From Coccinella septempunctata (Eukaryota > Arthropoda > Insecta > Coleoptera > Coccinellidae): DNA of 64,000 nucleotides. The position numbers were made by a program, and so were the translations under genes. Location: positions 5,493,730-5,557,729 of the forward strand of contig NC_058194.1 in the NCBI RefSeq assembly GCF_907165205.1, given 5' to 3'. Below, piece by piece: positions 33,371-44,183 of the stretch. Each line of letters starts with the position of its first letter. Position 1 is the first letter of the stretch. The notes below the pieces were generated by a model. It did no database searches. It had not been told where the DNA came from and saw nothing but the letters and a program-made list of their open reading frames with translations.

Positions 33371-34790
33371 CTTTAGCCTTGCGGCTTTCACACTCCTCTC
33401 CAGAGGAAAATTCACTTATCCCAGATATCTCAGATATCAAAAGGATTAAGCTCTGTTGGAGCCCTTTCCAGGTTTTCGGGCTCGTAGTGGTGGTCGGGTC
33501 CGGGTCGCTCCTCGGCTCCCTGCTGTAGGTTGGATTCCTGCTCCACCCGCGCTTCCTGTCGGAGCAGACGGTGTTCCTGTGCATTCCCCATGTACTTGCG
33601 TATAGTTCTCGCCGTTCCGAGCAGTACCGCCTTCTGCATGACTTTATAAATTATTTTCGTCCAACTGATTTTTTCTCAAGTTCTCTAGTAGTTTCTTCGG
33701 TATCAGGCCTGTAGATGAAATGACAATAGGGATGGTCTTTATATCTTTCAGCTTCCACTGTCTTCTGGATTGTTCCTTGGGATCTCTGTATTTTGAAATT
33801 TTTTCAGTGTGTCTATCTAGAAGATTGTTATTATTTGGAATCGCCACATCGATGAATAGTGCTGTGTCCTCATCCTTATTGAGAAATATGAGGTCTGGTC
33901 TATTGTGGGTTATTTTCCTGTCTGTGAGAACAGTGCGATCCCAGTAGAGCTTGTGTTGTTCGTTTTCCAGCACAGCATCTGGATGGTAATTGTAATAAGG
34001 AACCTTTGTCGAAGTTAGAAGTGGGTGTTTTAGTGCCAATTCTTGGTGAAAAATCTTGGCAACAGCATCATGTCTATTTTTGTACTCCGTGCCCGGAACT
34101 TCTGACATCCCCCGGTGATGTGCTGGATAGTTTCATGTGTCGCACAGCCATAACGACAGCTATCGTCCGCTACTGAGGCATCCTTGGCGATGTATCTCAT
34201 GTAATTTCTTGTTGGAATCACCTGATCCTGGATGGCGAGCATGAAGCCCTCTGTCTCAGGAAATGCCCTTGAACATGTCTGTAGGCGGACGCTGAAGTTC
34301 TCGTTTAATTGCGTCGATTCGGGCCGTTGGTATTAGTTCATTTCTCAGAATCACGCGGTACTGGTCTGCCACTCGTTGTTCAGTGACATTGAGATTTGGG
34401 TAGGCGTTGCAGAATTCCTCATGGAGCCTTTTCCTATAGTTGTTCGTGTTCTGCCCTAGTCCCGTGATGAAGTTATATATGCGCACAATAGTTTCATTCA
34501 TGGACGTTGTCCACTTCATGCGCTTTCTAACTAACCCCTTTTGGGTGAGCACTGGCTGAATATCCTGCGCAGCACCTTCGGCGGTTCGAGTCAGCAATTG
34601 AATTGGACTCGTTGGTTGCTGTTGTTGCTTTGGAGCTGTAGCTTCTTTTGCAGCAGGAGCCCGCTTCCTCAACATCCTGCCACCGACGTCCCGCATGCTG
34701 TCATGTCCAGCGCCGGCTCCAAACATGCCCTGACGATTCCCAGGCAGCGACTTGTTTCCGTATTGTTTGTGTTGTATTATTATTATTATT
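33371..34790 (-). mobile_element. RT-less R2/R4-type LINE relic next to an ATT repeat
   Basis: On the minus strand an N-terminal domain (34726-34256) is followed directly by the post-RT region: a CCHC motif (34242-34100), a restriction-like endonuclease (34108-33644) and a C-terminal tail (33639-33430). The entire RT, normally several hundred codons, is missing at about 34250-34256. The 5' end (on the plus strand to the right) abuts an (ATT)n run at about 34776-34795. R4/Dong-type elements are known to insert in TAA repeats, which fits. The opposite border with the LINE at 33370 is approximate. Confidence 0.75.
33430..34726 (-). pseudogene. R2/R4-type protein remnants: N-terminal domain, CCHC, REL endonuclease
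   Basis: Block 34726-34256 (156 codons) carries KWTTSMNETIVRIYNF, RLHEEFCNAYPNLNVTEQRVAD and RNELI, the region found before the RT in such elements. Block 34242-34030 has IQDQVIPTRNYMRYI and the knuckle CRYGCATHETIQHITGGC (C-x3-C-x7-H-x4-C). Block 34108-33644 has NRHDAVAKI, WDRTVLTDRK and the PD-(D/E)XK-like core RPDLIFLNKDED..FIDVAIP, then PIVISSTGLIPKKL. Block 33639-33430 begins MQKAVLLGTARTIRKYM and ends in a proline/glutamate-rich tail. Frame changes separate the blocks near 34250, 34100 and 33640. The endonuclease motif residues look present but the frame is broken. Confidence 0.75.
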
Positions 34791-34795
34791 ATTAT

Positions 34796-35950
34796 GAATT
34801 GACAGGAATGAAATGATTTTACTTCACAACCATTCGAATATTTTCGACCTTAACCTATCAATATGTTGATATTGGTTTGAATCAGGTTCAAACTCAGGTT
34901 TGCATTACGTATTTATTTGTATTTCTTCGTTGATTTCTAAAAACTAGAAGTCAAAATTCTTGAAACCTCATCATTTTGCAACACTAGACGCTCGGATCCA
35001 TAACAAAAGTGAAATATTATATGTACTTTACAGAAAACCTGCGGAGTGCGGAGACTAACAAAAGTGATGTTGAATCAACAAAATTGTAGGACTGTGAATA
35101 CATTTTTCTAGGTTGTTCACTGTCGTATATTATCTGCATTGTATCTAGATAAGTCTGTTATTGTCTTGAAATTCAGTTGGGAGTTGAGGTAATAATTCTA
35201 ATTCACTTTATGATTGATTTTTCGCCACTGAAATAGTGAAACATCTAAATCGACATCTATATCTATAAAGCTCAACTGTAGTTACTAATATCTACCAGTT
35301 TCTCCTCTTCTAAATATTCTTATTGCCAAATTGATTATTATATTGCTTCTATTGAAGCATGGCTCTTTGAATGAGCACTCTGTTATTTTATATATAATAT
35401 ATAACTACATATTACATTAAATGTTGACCCAAAAATATTTTTTATTGAAAATTGAGTAGATTTACAAGAGGGGAAATTCAGGAGGTGAGATAAGTATGAT
35501 GTTTACACGTACACGCAATAATTGAAACTGGTATGAAACAGTAATATAAAACGAACATGTTATTATGTCACTCTTGAGTTTACTGAGTATGGAAAATACC
35601 ACTCCTTTTCGGCACTTAATTATTATTTTACATATCATAATAATATTGGTTGAATAGTTTTTATGCACTTATTTGGTTTGATCTCTTTTCGTGATTCATC
35701 TGAAAGTTGAAAAAAACAGATACATACTCGATGAATTTAATATTCATTAACTTTCGCCTCACATAAAATTCTTCTCAAAATTTGTACAACAATTTGAAAT
35801 AAATCATCAATGGAATTCATTTAATCATTCAAAGTCAAATATGAGGACGAACTAACCAATATCTTGATTGTCATTTTCGAACTTCTAATTCGCGCATGCG
35901 AACGATTTGGCTTCATTTTTTGTCGTAGTCTAGAACGCGTGTTATCAATA
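34796..35950. other. No recognisable gene
   Basis: AT-rich sequence with no recognised domain, inverted repeat or RNA gene. Only short chance frames exist, the longest at 35462-35668 on the minus strand. Confidence 0.4.
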
Positions 35951-35952
35951 TT

Positions 35953-38400
35953 GGTAGGTAGATAGATAGATAGATAGTATTTATTCATCTCTTAGTATTC
36001 TCGAATACAAGAAAAAATTACAAATAAACAATATAAACCCTACACAACCATGTGTTTGTTTACCTTACAATATTCCAAGAATTCATTAACATTGTATGAT
36101 TCACAAGTAATTACAAACTTAAACAACTTTTTCAAAAACCAGGCCCGGATCTAGGGGGGGGGCAAGCGGGGCGCTTGCCCCGGGCGCCAGCATAAGGGGG
36201 CGCCAGCATAAGGGGGCGCCAAAATCAACCAGAGGTTAAAATTTTTTTACTTTTGATTTTCTCGGTGCTAAATGGAAAACTGTAGAATGGAAACATGATA
36301 AACCATCACTATGCCTAAAATCTTTAAAATCAATGAGGGATCAATTAACTGCATATTATTCAGTCATCTACGAATGACCGCCACACTTGGGTGAAATAGG
36401 TTGAAAGATCTGATATGTTTACACTGGTCGCATTAAGCGGACGAAACAGTTGCGCAACTGTTACCAAACGCTAGCGTAAACGTTCGGTGACATATGCGCT
36501 ACATTCTCAACACGTTCTGGAGCGGACGCCACTTTTGGGAGCGGATTTGATTTGTGCTAGGTAGCGGTAGCGGAAAGGAGCGAAAGTTGGACTTGAACTG
36601 AGTAGGTAGTTGTTATTTAGTGTGGAAGATGCACGAGCTTGAGTTTGTTGAGGAAAATGAAATGAAAATTGATGGAAGGTAATAAAGAAGGATGTTAAAT
36701 AAGTTATAGGAAATATACTAGAGCAACAAAGTAATTCGTCAGAATTCTAGGTTATGTTTTTCACAAAAAAAAACTGACTTAACCAGCACAAGGTTAACGA
36801 AACTTAAAAAATCCGTTTGTTTACGTCTTTCCTACAGACTTCTCAACTAATCAGCTGATAGTGACAGCTCGTTGGACTGCCTTATCCTATCTCGGCTTGC
36901 CAGCGAACGTTCAACATGTTCCCGACCGCTACCGCTACCGATGGGTAGCAGAAGCGTTTTGCGCTCCGTCCGCTGAATGCGACCACTGCGTCGCAAGCAA
37001 TAATTTCTTTGCCTGGGGAATTACCGACTCATTCCCATCTCATCTGGAACTAAGGGCCAAAATTTCCGATTTTCTATAGACCATAACTTAAAAACTAATC
37101 CTTTCAGCATAATTCTGTTTGCATATTCGTAAATTCTATGCCTTAGTAAAAACACCAATTTCGGTGGAAATCGGTAAGATCGAAATTTTTTCAAATTTTC
37201 CATAGATGTACCGAGTTTTTCACCATAATTTGAGCCCCCCTTTAACTTTGTTACTAAGAGAGGTACAAAAAAATGTTTTATAGAAAAGTTTCACGAAATT
37301 GAGTTTTTTAAAATGTTTTCACAAAATGAAATATATACAGAGTGGGCGATTTTCTGAAGAATATTTTTGGTCTCCGATCAAAACCGAATTCATTCTGTAC
37401 ACTAATTCGAGGGCGTAGAACACGAATATGCAAACAGATATTTTTAAAAAAATTTATTTTTCAAGTTATGGTCGATGGAAAATCGGAAATTTTGGACCTT
37501 CGCGGAAAAATTCATAAAATCTGAACCGTTCGAGATAGATGAATGAAGTGTGGTTTTTTATATTTGCAAAGAACCAATTCATCACCAAAAAAACAGCATA
37601 TGACTAGTGTTTTTTTTCTAGCTGCTACAGCTCCTCAAAGTTGACCAATATTTCCGAAATTTTGCACTAAAAGTGATTTATTCCTCAAAATACTGATCCT
37701 CCAAAAATCTAATTGCATATTCGTGATCTACCTTGAATTAATATGTAAAATGATCCGGGTCGATATATGTAATTAAAAAATGAATTTTTGCTCGGAATAA
37801 TTTCGTTCATGGAGCGCGGGTAAAAACGATAGACGAGGGCGGGTTGCAAACGACATTTTTGTAAATACAAACTTTTTATTTTTTTTTATTTATCCAATTT
37901 TTGGGAGTATTTTGGGAAAAGAATAACTTTTAATGGAACAATGAGAAAAAATATCTTTTGATGGAACAATGGGAAGAAAATATGAGTGATTTTTTTCCCA
38001 AAGTACTCATCTTAGGAAAAATCTAATTGCATATTCGTAATCTATACTACCTCGAACTAGTGAAAAAAATAACTCGGGTTGAAAGCGATGACGAATATGC
38101 AATAAGATTTTTCCTACGAACCTTAGAGGGGGGGCGCCATCATGAATTTTTGCCCCGGTCAGAAAAAATCGTAGATCCGGGCCTGTCAAAAACATTTTCT
38201 CAACATCGATAGTATGAAATTTTACAGGCAGGGAATTAAGCAACCTAATACACATACTATACTGTGCATTATTTTGTGTCAGTGTTAGACTATGTATTGG
38301 GTATATATTTCACAATCTGTCTGGTCCTAGTGTTCACATTTCTAAATTTTTCGAAAAGTTCTGGGTGCTGTATGAGAAATTTAATGCTGTTATATACGTA
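35953..38400 (-). pseudogene. LINE ORF2 3' end with (GATA)n tail, split by a hAT-like element
   Basis: The C-terminal end of a LINE ORF2 on the minus strand lies in two pieces, 38400-38186 and 36139-36059. The first reads, with frame breaks, HPELFEKF and MCIRLLNSLPVKFHTIDVEKMF. The second continues in frame with KKLFKFVITCESYNVNEFL to a TAG. Downstream the 3' UTR ends in a GATA/GGTA run at about 35953-35980. The 5' part of the LINE is absent, so it is a 5'-truncated copy. Confidence 0.75.
36140..38185. mobile_element. 2046-base hAT-like element with 8-bp duplication
   Basis: The perfect 14-base ends CAGGCCCGGATCTA and their inverse are flanked by the 8-bp duplication TCAAAAAC (36132-36139 and 38186-38193). 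CAG...CTG ends plus 8-bp duplications are typical of hAT. The left end is followed by very G/C-rich repeats (GGCGCCAGCATAAGGG twice). The inside has no transposase. It carries a 75-base inverted pair (about 37053-37130 and 37425-37505) and several GCATATTCGT motifs. Excision of the element with one TSD copy restores the LINE reading frame across it, which supports the borders. Confidence 0.85.
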
Positions 38401-38940
38401 AAGACCCATAAGGGTAAGAACAAGGGCGGCTCGTCAGAGGAGGCAAAGAAGCTTAGAGCTAAAATACATTCATTTCGGGCATGTCCTCATTTTCAGAAAG
38501 TAATTTCTATATAAATTTTCCGAACACCTGAACTAGATATTCAGATAAAAATTAGTTCATTTTTCGGTCCTCCGCTCATAAAAATCCACCATAACAATCA
38601 TACAATCCACCGGCTGCGTACGCGTCCGCCGCGTCAAATCATCATCAGATTGTCTATGCGACATGCGTCAAATGTGAATATTTCCTAGTACTGCCTATTC
38701 GGTCGGACGGAGGCTGTTGGGCCTGCTGCCTCCGTTGATAGTGTAACTCACGCATAGGTTCTCTGTACTCACATACTAGCCGAACAAGAATTCAGCTGAC
38801 TTACTGTACCATATTCGCCTGTATAATGTACCAGAGGAGGCTCCCCTGTTCTCCATTGATTCTTTCGTGCCGTCTTCGACTATATTCGCTTGATCTCCGA
38901 CGGTAGGGGCGTTGTCCGGCGGTAGTTGTTATGATTTCAA
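38401..38940. other. No recognisable gene
   Basis: Mixed sequence with a CAAGGGCGGCTCGTCAGAGG stretch at about 38422 and a loosely inverse CCAGAGGAGGCTCCCCTG at about 38831. These may be ends of a decayed element, but no duplication supports this. Confidence 0.35.
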
Positions 38941-39900
38941 TTTGAATGTAACGACGTTAGTTAGTTAACGTTTCAGCTTGAATATTTCTTATCGAAATAG
39001 ATTCCAAATACAGGTCATTTGAAGAACTTTCATCTGAAGAAATTTCATCAACATTCACATTATTCAATTTGAAATTTTCATTACGTCGTTCTCTAGATGA
39101 AATTCTTTTAATACCAATTTGTTGTTTATTCGACTTTTTAATCAAGCAACCAGATTCAAAGTGATTAGTTTTTTTACAATAAAATCATGTTTTACCATAT
39201 GCCGGACATTTTCCTGCTGTATGAAATTGACTACATTTAAAACATTTATATATTAAAATTTTATTTTTATGATGAAATTTGTCGAAGTTGGATTTTTACT
39301 CATCTTTTTTGTAGAAGACGATTGAACATTGTCCACCTCCACATCCAGCGATTTATTCGAACCTCCTGCCATTTCATCGGTCTGCTTTCTGCTCACTTCC
39401 GATATCTGACAAATATCGATCGCTTTCTTCGGAGTCAAATTTTCTACTTGAAGAAGTCGTTCTCTCAGGTTGGAATCTCGGATGCCCATGATTATTTTGT
39501 CACGTAGCATATCATTTGCGGCTTCATATTCACATGAATTCAACAATGTCTTCAGTTTTGTGATGTATTTATTCAGGGATTGTCCTTCTTCTTGATGGTA
39601 GGTGAGGAATTTGCACTACATTTTTCTTCGGATTGCCAAACTTGTCGAAGGCTGCTATTACTTCATTCAATTTGAACTTGTCTGGTTTTAAATTGAAGGT
39701 GTTGAAAATCTCGATTCCTTCATCCCCAATTAAATTAAGAAGAGTAGCCACTTTCTGTTTATCAGTTAAATCTTGCTTAGCTTATGCCATCAGAAACATC
39801 TCGAACTTCTGCTTCCATGCCGTCCAATTCTTTGACATGTTTCCGGTGAAGTCCATAACTGGTGGTAATCTCAGATCTTCCATTTTATTATTTTATTAAG
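38941..39900 (-). pseudogene. Ty3/Gypsy gag relic
   Basis: Read on the minus strand from about 39895 (start near an ATG, MEDLRLPPVMDFTG), broken blocks give a typical Gypsy gag: WTAWKQKFEMF, LLNLIGDEGIEIFNTF, MLRDKIIMGIRDSNLRERLL, and two CCHC-type knuckles near 39190-39235 (CFKCSQFHTAGKC; FYCKKTNHFESGC, the first cysteine codon changed to TGA). Frameshifts and stops break it at several points. The capsid and nucleocapsid parts of the element remain, pol and the left LTR are absent on this side. Confidence 0.75.
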
Positions 39901-39926
39901 AATAACGTTTTATTATAATTCTATTC

Positions 39927-39942
39927 ACACGTGACACCATGC
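39927..39942 (-). other. Probable primer-binding site of the Gypsy relic
   Basis: On the minus strand TGGTGTCACGTGTGAA directly follows the end of the proposed LTR. It begins with TGG as PBSs do and resembles the TGGTGTCA start common in insect Gypsy elements. Confidence 0.5.
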
Positions 39943-40134
39943 AATAGTGTCAGTTTTATTAGAAAAATTAATTATTATTCACAGCGTATAATCTTTATTC
40001 GATAACCATTTCTATTGATCTGATCATACAATATCTGCGCGGTCTTCACAATATCAACAGACCTGCGCCTATCATTCTATATGATAATTACAATATTTAT
40101 TTACATACAGGTGTATATAAAACAGATACCTTAC
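39943..40134 (-). repeat. Probable 5' LTR of the Gypsy relic
   Basis: About 192 bases on the minus strand running from TGTAAGGTATCTG to GACACTATTGCA, so with TG...CA ends, directly upstream of the PBS. No second LTR copy lies in the window to confirm the borders. The left border (plus 40134) coincides with the start of Penelope homology. Confidence 0.5.
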
Positions 40135-40137
40135 ACA

Positions 40138-40748
40138 CCACATACGAAGAAAGCAGCATTTAACTTCCCGTTGCACAGACTGAATACTGTTCCTTTATCT
40201 GTTTATTCTATATAGATAACATAATAAAACAAAAAAAGAAAAAAAATTAGTCGATAAAAAGATCTTTCCACATCACAGCATAGCTCTTAAGTACATATAT
40301 CTCCATTCCCTTTTGTCGAAGCCTTAATTATAATATAAACTCGATCCTACAGAAATATAACTTCTATGTTACTAATAAGGGTGGTAATACTCTGGGTAAT
40401 ATTCTAGTTAACAACAAACCAAAAATAATGACTGAACAAAAGAGTGGAGTCTACGAGACTGATTATGAAGAATGTCAGGCTTATTATGTAGGTATGACTA
40501 CGCAAGCTGCTGGTATAAGATTTTCTGAACACGTGGAGAATAAACCTCCATCGGCACTAGGAAACCACCTCATTGACAGTAACCATAAAACTTCAATACA
40601 TAATCTCAGTATTCTTCACTACGAAAGGAATTTTCATCGTTTAACCCTTTTAGAACAATTGGAAATTAAGAGAAGAAAGGATGACAGCAACCTTGTAAAC
40701 GATGTAAAAGAGTTTCCGTTACATAATATTTTCAAAACGTTAATTTAG
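40138..40748 (+). pseudogene. Penelope-like element, C-terminal part with GIY-YIG endonuclease
   Basis: It begins with the linker KKAAFNFPLHRLNT, which in Penelope-like elements follows the RT, then decays through stops near 40210-40240. From about 40345 it gives an open frame NFYVTNKGGNT...KSGVYETDY, then YYVGMTTQAAGIRFSEH, which is the GIY-YIG nuclease (GVY, YVG, R-x-x-E-H). In these elements the nuclease makes the target nick and the RT copies RNA there. The N-terminal RT half is not adjacent. A matching half lies at 51756-53567, in the same orientation but downstream. Confidence 0.8.
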
Positions 40749-41075
40749 AGACGATAGCCTGAAAATAACTTCTTATCTCTATGTTTATATTTTCTATGCG
40801 GCTCTTATGTGACGCATGGCAGTAATGTATCTACATCTGTCCTCCAGCTAATATGTTGTTTACCATTTTAATTTATGTCTTGGACTAATGAAATTTTCCA
40901 TTTTAAGTGAAAATTCATTTATGTTATGTTTGTACTACATCTTATAAGTTGCAGCTTGTTTCTGTGTTTCATGACAGAAAGGTTTTATTTATTTTTTTAT
41001 TTTTATTATTTATTTTTTTTATTTATTTTCTTTTGCACATGAGTGTCATTTCAGGACAGCCTGATGATGGTAAAA
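40749..41075 (+). mobile_element. Penelope 3' UTR with hammerhead-like motif
   Basis: This matches the inverted fragment at 26285-26532 from about 40815 to 41066. A T-rich run is inserted at about 40985-41030 relative to that copy. The segment ends at CCTGATGATGG (about 41059-41069), after which the two copies diverge. Confidence 0.7.
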
Positions 41076-41091
41076 ATATACGTAAACGTGA

Positions 41092-41684
41092 TCAACGAAC
41101 CTTTGGTTTCAAGAGAAAAAATCTTACTTCCGCCCTTGCATATCAAGCTAGGCCTAATGAAGCAATTTGTGAAGGCTTTAAATCGAGATGGAAATTGTTT
41201 TGGGTATTTGTCACGTAAATTTCCTGGCATTAGCACGGAAAAACTAAAAGCTGGTATATTTGATGGTCCTCAAATAAGGCAACTTGTTAAAGATCCACAA
41301 TTCACCACATCGATGAACGAGACTGAATCTAACGCTTGGAGTTCATTTGTTCAAGTAGTACAAAATTTTCTTGGCCATCATAAAGCAGAGAATTACGTAG
41401 AATTAGTGGAAACTATGCTTCCAAATTTTAATATTCTCGGCTGTAACATGAGTATAAAAGTTCACTACCTCCACAGCCACCTAGATCGTTTTCCAGAAAA
41501 CTTAGGTGATTGTAGGAAAGAACAGGGGGAAAGATTCCATCAGGATATTAAAACTATGGAAGATCGTTATCAAGGACGATGGGATAGCCACATGATGGCG
41601 GACTACTGCTGGAGCCTTCAGCGAGACTGCCTTAGTAAACTCCATTCTAGAAAATCGTATAAGAGAAAATTTTTATGTGATTAG
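41092..41684 (+). CDS. C-terminal part of a transposon-type protein of unknown superfamily
   Basis: About 197 codons without a stop, entered through Penelope-derived sequence, so the 5' part is missing and no ATG is assigned. Blocks such as KILLPPLHIKLGLMKQFVKA, FPGISTEKLKAGIFDGPQ, LGCNMSIKVHYLHSHLD, FPENLGD, GERFHQDIKTMEDRYQG and MMADYCWSL recur in many repetitive arthropod and cnidarian hypothetical proteins. I recognise the group but not its name or function. A DDE-type element protein is an inference. An AATAAA lies at about 41718, 34 bases after the stop. The clean frame contrasts with the broken elements around it. Confidence 0.6.
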
Positions 41685-41806
41685 TGGCTAATGTAGTTAT
41701 GTAAATTAAGTTTTTGCAATAAATACTTAAATCCATGTGTCTTTGTTTTTTTTAACTGTCAATAGTAATATTATATATTATAACAGTTATAACGTAAATT
41801 ATATAT

Positions 41807-42064
41807 AATGAATAGAGACTCAATTGCGTTTCTCTGAAATAATAGAGGGAATCTTTATTAACAATATCAAAACTCACAATATAACAAACCTGAAATAATA
41901 GAGGGAAACAACATTTAAAGCCTCTAATTCAACCTTCTGAAACTATTTATTATGACGCTTCGAAAAAACTTCAAAATTTATTTTAAAGTGTCAGTTCGGC
42001 CATTCCAGGTAACACGAATATAATATTTAAGAGAAGCTTCGCGATTATAACGCTTTTCTTTACA
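41807..42064 (-). repeat. 3' LTR of the minus-strand Gypsy element
   Basis: It begins on the minus strand with TGTAAAGAAAAGCG and ends near CTCTATTCATT. A purine run (GAGGGGGGGAGA on the minus strand, plus 42065-42076) directly precedes it and is the polypurine tract. Confidence 0.85.
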
Positions 42065-43760
42065 TCTCCCCCCCTCGAACTAGAATGCACGTACTCGTTC
42101 ATTCACTAACAAACACTGGACACAATTTCGTTATGTGAAAAACATTTGATTCTGCTCTTCTGTGTCCAGTATCAACTTGATAGATTGAATCGGAAATCTT
42201 CTTCAGCATTTCGAATGGTCCAATCCTCAATTCTTCCATTTTCTTCCTATTAAGCCGATTTCCATTTTCTATATAGACTAGGTCTCCCTCTTTGAATTTA
42301 TAATCTTTCCTGTGTGAGTCGAATAATTTTTCATTATATTCATGTGATCTCACTGAATTTTGAAATGCTATTTTCCTATCTCTTTCTAAAATTTCTCTGG
42401 TACATCTTGATTTTAATTCACTTGGTAGAATGTTAATACTTTCGCCTTCCAAAAGATATTTTGGAGCAAACTTCGTGACTGTGTGTTCCGTTTCATTATA
42501 TTTTTCTACACATTTCTGTGCAATAGAAGACCATGCAGTTTTTTTATCACTCTCATTAATTTTACATCTTATCTTATTTACCAAAGTTTGATTTAGTCTT
42601 TCATTAAGACCATTTGAAAATGGTGCATCCACAGCAGTGAAAAACAATTTTATATTCTCTGTCATGACGAATTGTTTGAATTCTTTCGAATTCATACCAG
42701 GATATTGGTCCGTTAATACCATATCAATATTGTAAGCTGGTGTCACTTTTTTCAACAGTTTTATGAAATCACTAGAGCTTTGATTTCTCGATGTTGATAT
42801 GTAGGCGTATCTCGTAAAATGATCCACAAGAAGATGTAAGTATTTTTTTGTAGACCGCAATCCTCCAAATCCTCCAATGGTATCAATAGACACAATTTCA
42901 AAGGGTCGTGTTGCTGGACCTAACTGTGACATTAACCCAAATTTTGGTTTTCTCCTTGATTTATTCCTAATGCAAATTTCACATTCATCACAAATTATTT
43001 TAATGTTTCTGTCGATATTTTCTGCCGTTTAAAACGGTGTTATTTTATTTTTCATCTGTGTATGTCCAATGTGGCAGTAGAGATCATGGACGTTTTTAAT
43101 TAAAGTTTTGCTGAATTTTTCCGACAGCATAATTTTTTTTCCTCTCTTATTCCGTTTGTAATAGATTCTATTTTCTAATATAAGTCTTTCATTTTCTAAG
43201 TTTAAATTGTTGTTTTGGTCATTTTTAATATCTTCAAGGTTTATCGAATAAACTACTTTTAAAAAATCGTCATTATTTTCATAAGATTCTAAAACTGGAT
43301 TTCTACTCAGACAGTCAGCTTCTTGATTTGATTTTCCTGGGTTATATTTTATTTTTAAATTGTATTGGGATAAATAATATATTAAATCTCCTAGTTCCTC
43401 GTCAGTTCTAGCCTTAATATTCATATTTTCTAATGGTTTATGATCTGAGTAGACTACGAATTCTTTTCCCATCAGCCAATGTTGCCAATATTTCACAGCT
43501 TCTTTTATTGCTTGACATTCTAGATATATTGCCTTCTTCTTTTTTTGCGCTTCATTTAATTTTTTTGAAAAATAAGCTACCGGTCTGCTGTCCCCGTTTT
43601 CATCTTCTTGTTTCAGCACCGCCCATAATCCTTTGATACAAGCATCTGTATAAATGCTTATTGGTAATTCAGGATCGAAGATTTTCAGGAATGGTTCAGA
43701 ACATAGCAATGATTCAGTTCACCTCGAGACGTTGAAGCAGGTAGATGTGTTGAATGATAC

Positions 43761-43892
43761 CAGTGCGATACGTCATCTCTCGTGTTGTAAAAGAGAAAGT
43801 CGAAGTGAAAGTGTACACTAGCGAAGCAGTGCGATACGTCATCTCTCGTGTTGTAAAAGAGAAAGTCGAAGTGAAAGTGTACACTAGCGAAG
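43761..43892 (+). repeat. Two tandem 66-base repeats in the LINE 5' UTR
   Basis: The unit starting CAGTGCGATACGTCATCTC occurs at 43761-43826 and 43827-43892, identical or nearly so. Tandem 5' UTR monomers are known in several LINE groups as promoter units. The downstream 5' UTR (GCTAGTTCC region to 44050) ends with a GGTGAGT that could act as a splice donor. Confidence 0.85.
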
Positions 43893-44183
43893 CTACGGAA
43901 TTTTTGATTCCGTCTACGAAACTTCCGAATTTTTTTGTAAGTTCTATAAGTGTATGTGTTATAGAGCGGAAATTCGTTCAAATTCAGTGTGTTCAGTGTC
44001 GAGTCCAGATCACCCCCAAGATCGCTGGTTCCACGGAAATCACTGGTGAGTCGATTTATTTTTCTCATAGTATAGAAAATATATAACTTAGCCAAATAGC
44101 TTAGAAGTAACATATTAGTGAGTATTTCCAATATTCATTATTACACAGAAATACCTTATATAGTTCAATACGGACAAAAAGCC

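Noticed and set aside
35953..35980. GATA run as a regulatory GATA-factor cluster
   Set aside because: Its position directly at the 3' end of the LINE relic marks it as the element's tail.
38422..38848. Possible TIR element with CAAGGGCGGCTCG and CCTCCTCTGG ends
   Set aside because: The inverted match is loose and no target duplication is present.
43754..44086. 110-codon plus-strand frame over the LINE 5' UTR
   Set aside because: It is the translation of the 66-base tandem repeat and the leader, with repeated residues due to the repeat; no sign of coding selection.
44118..44183. Extension of Jockey ORF1 upstream of the ATG at 44184
   Set aside because: The upstream codons are open only by chance and begin without an ATG; the serine/acidic start at 44184 fits the family.
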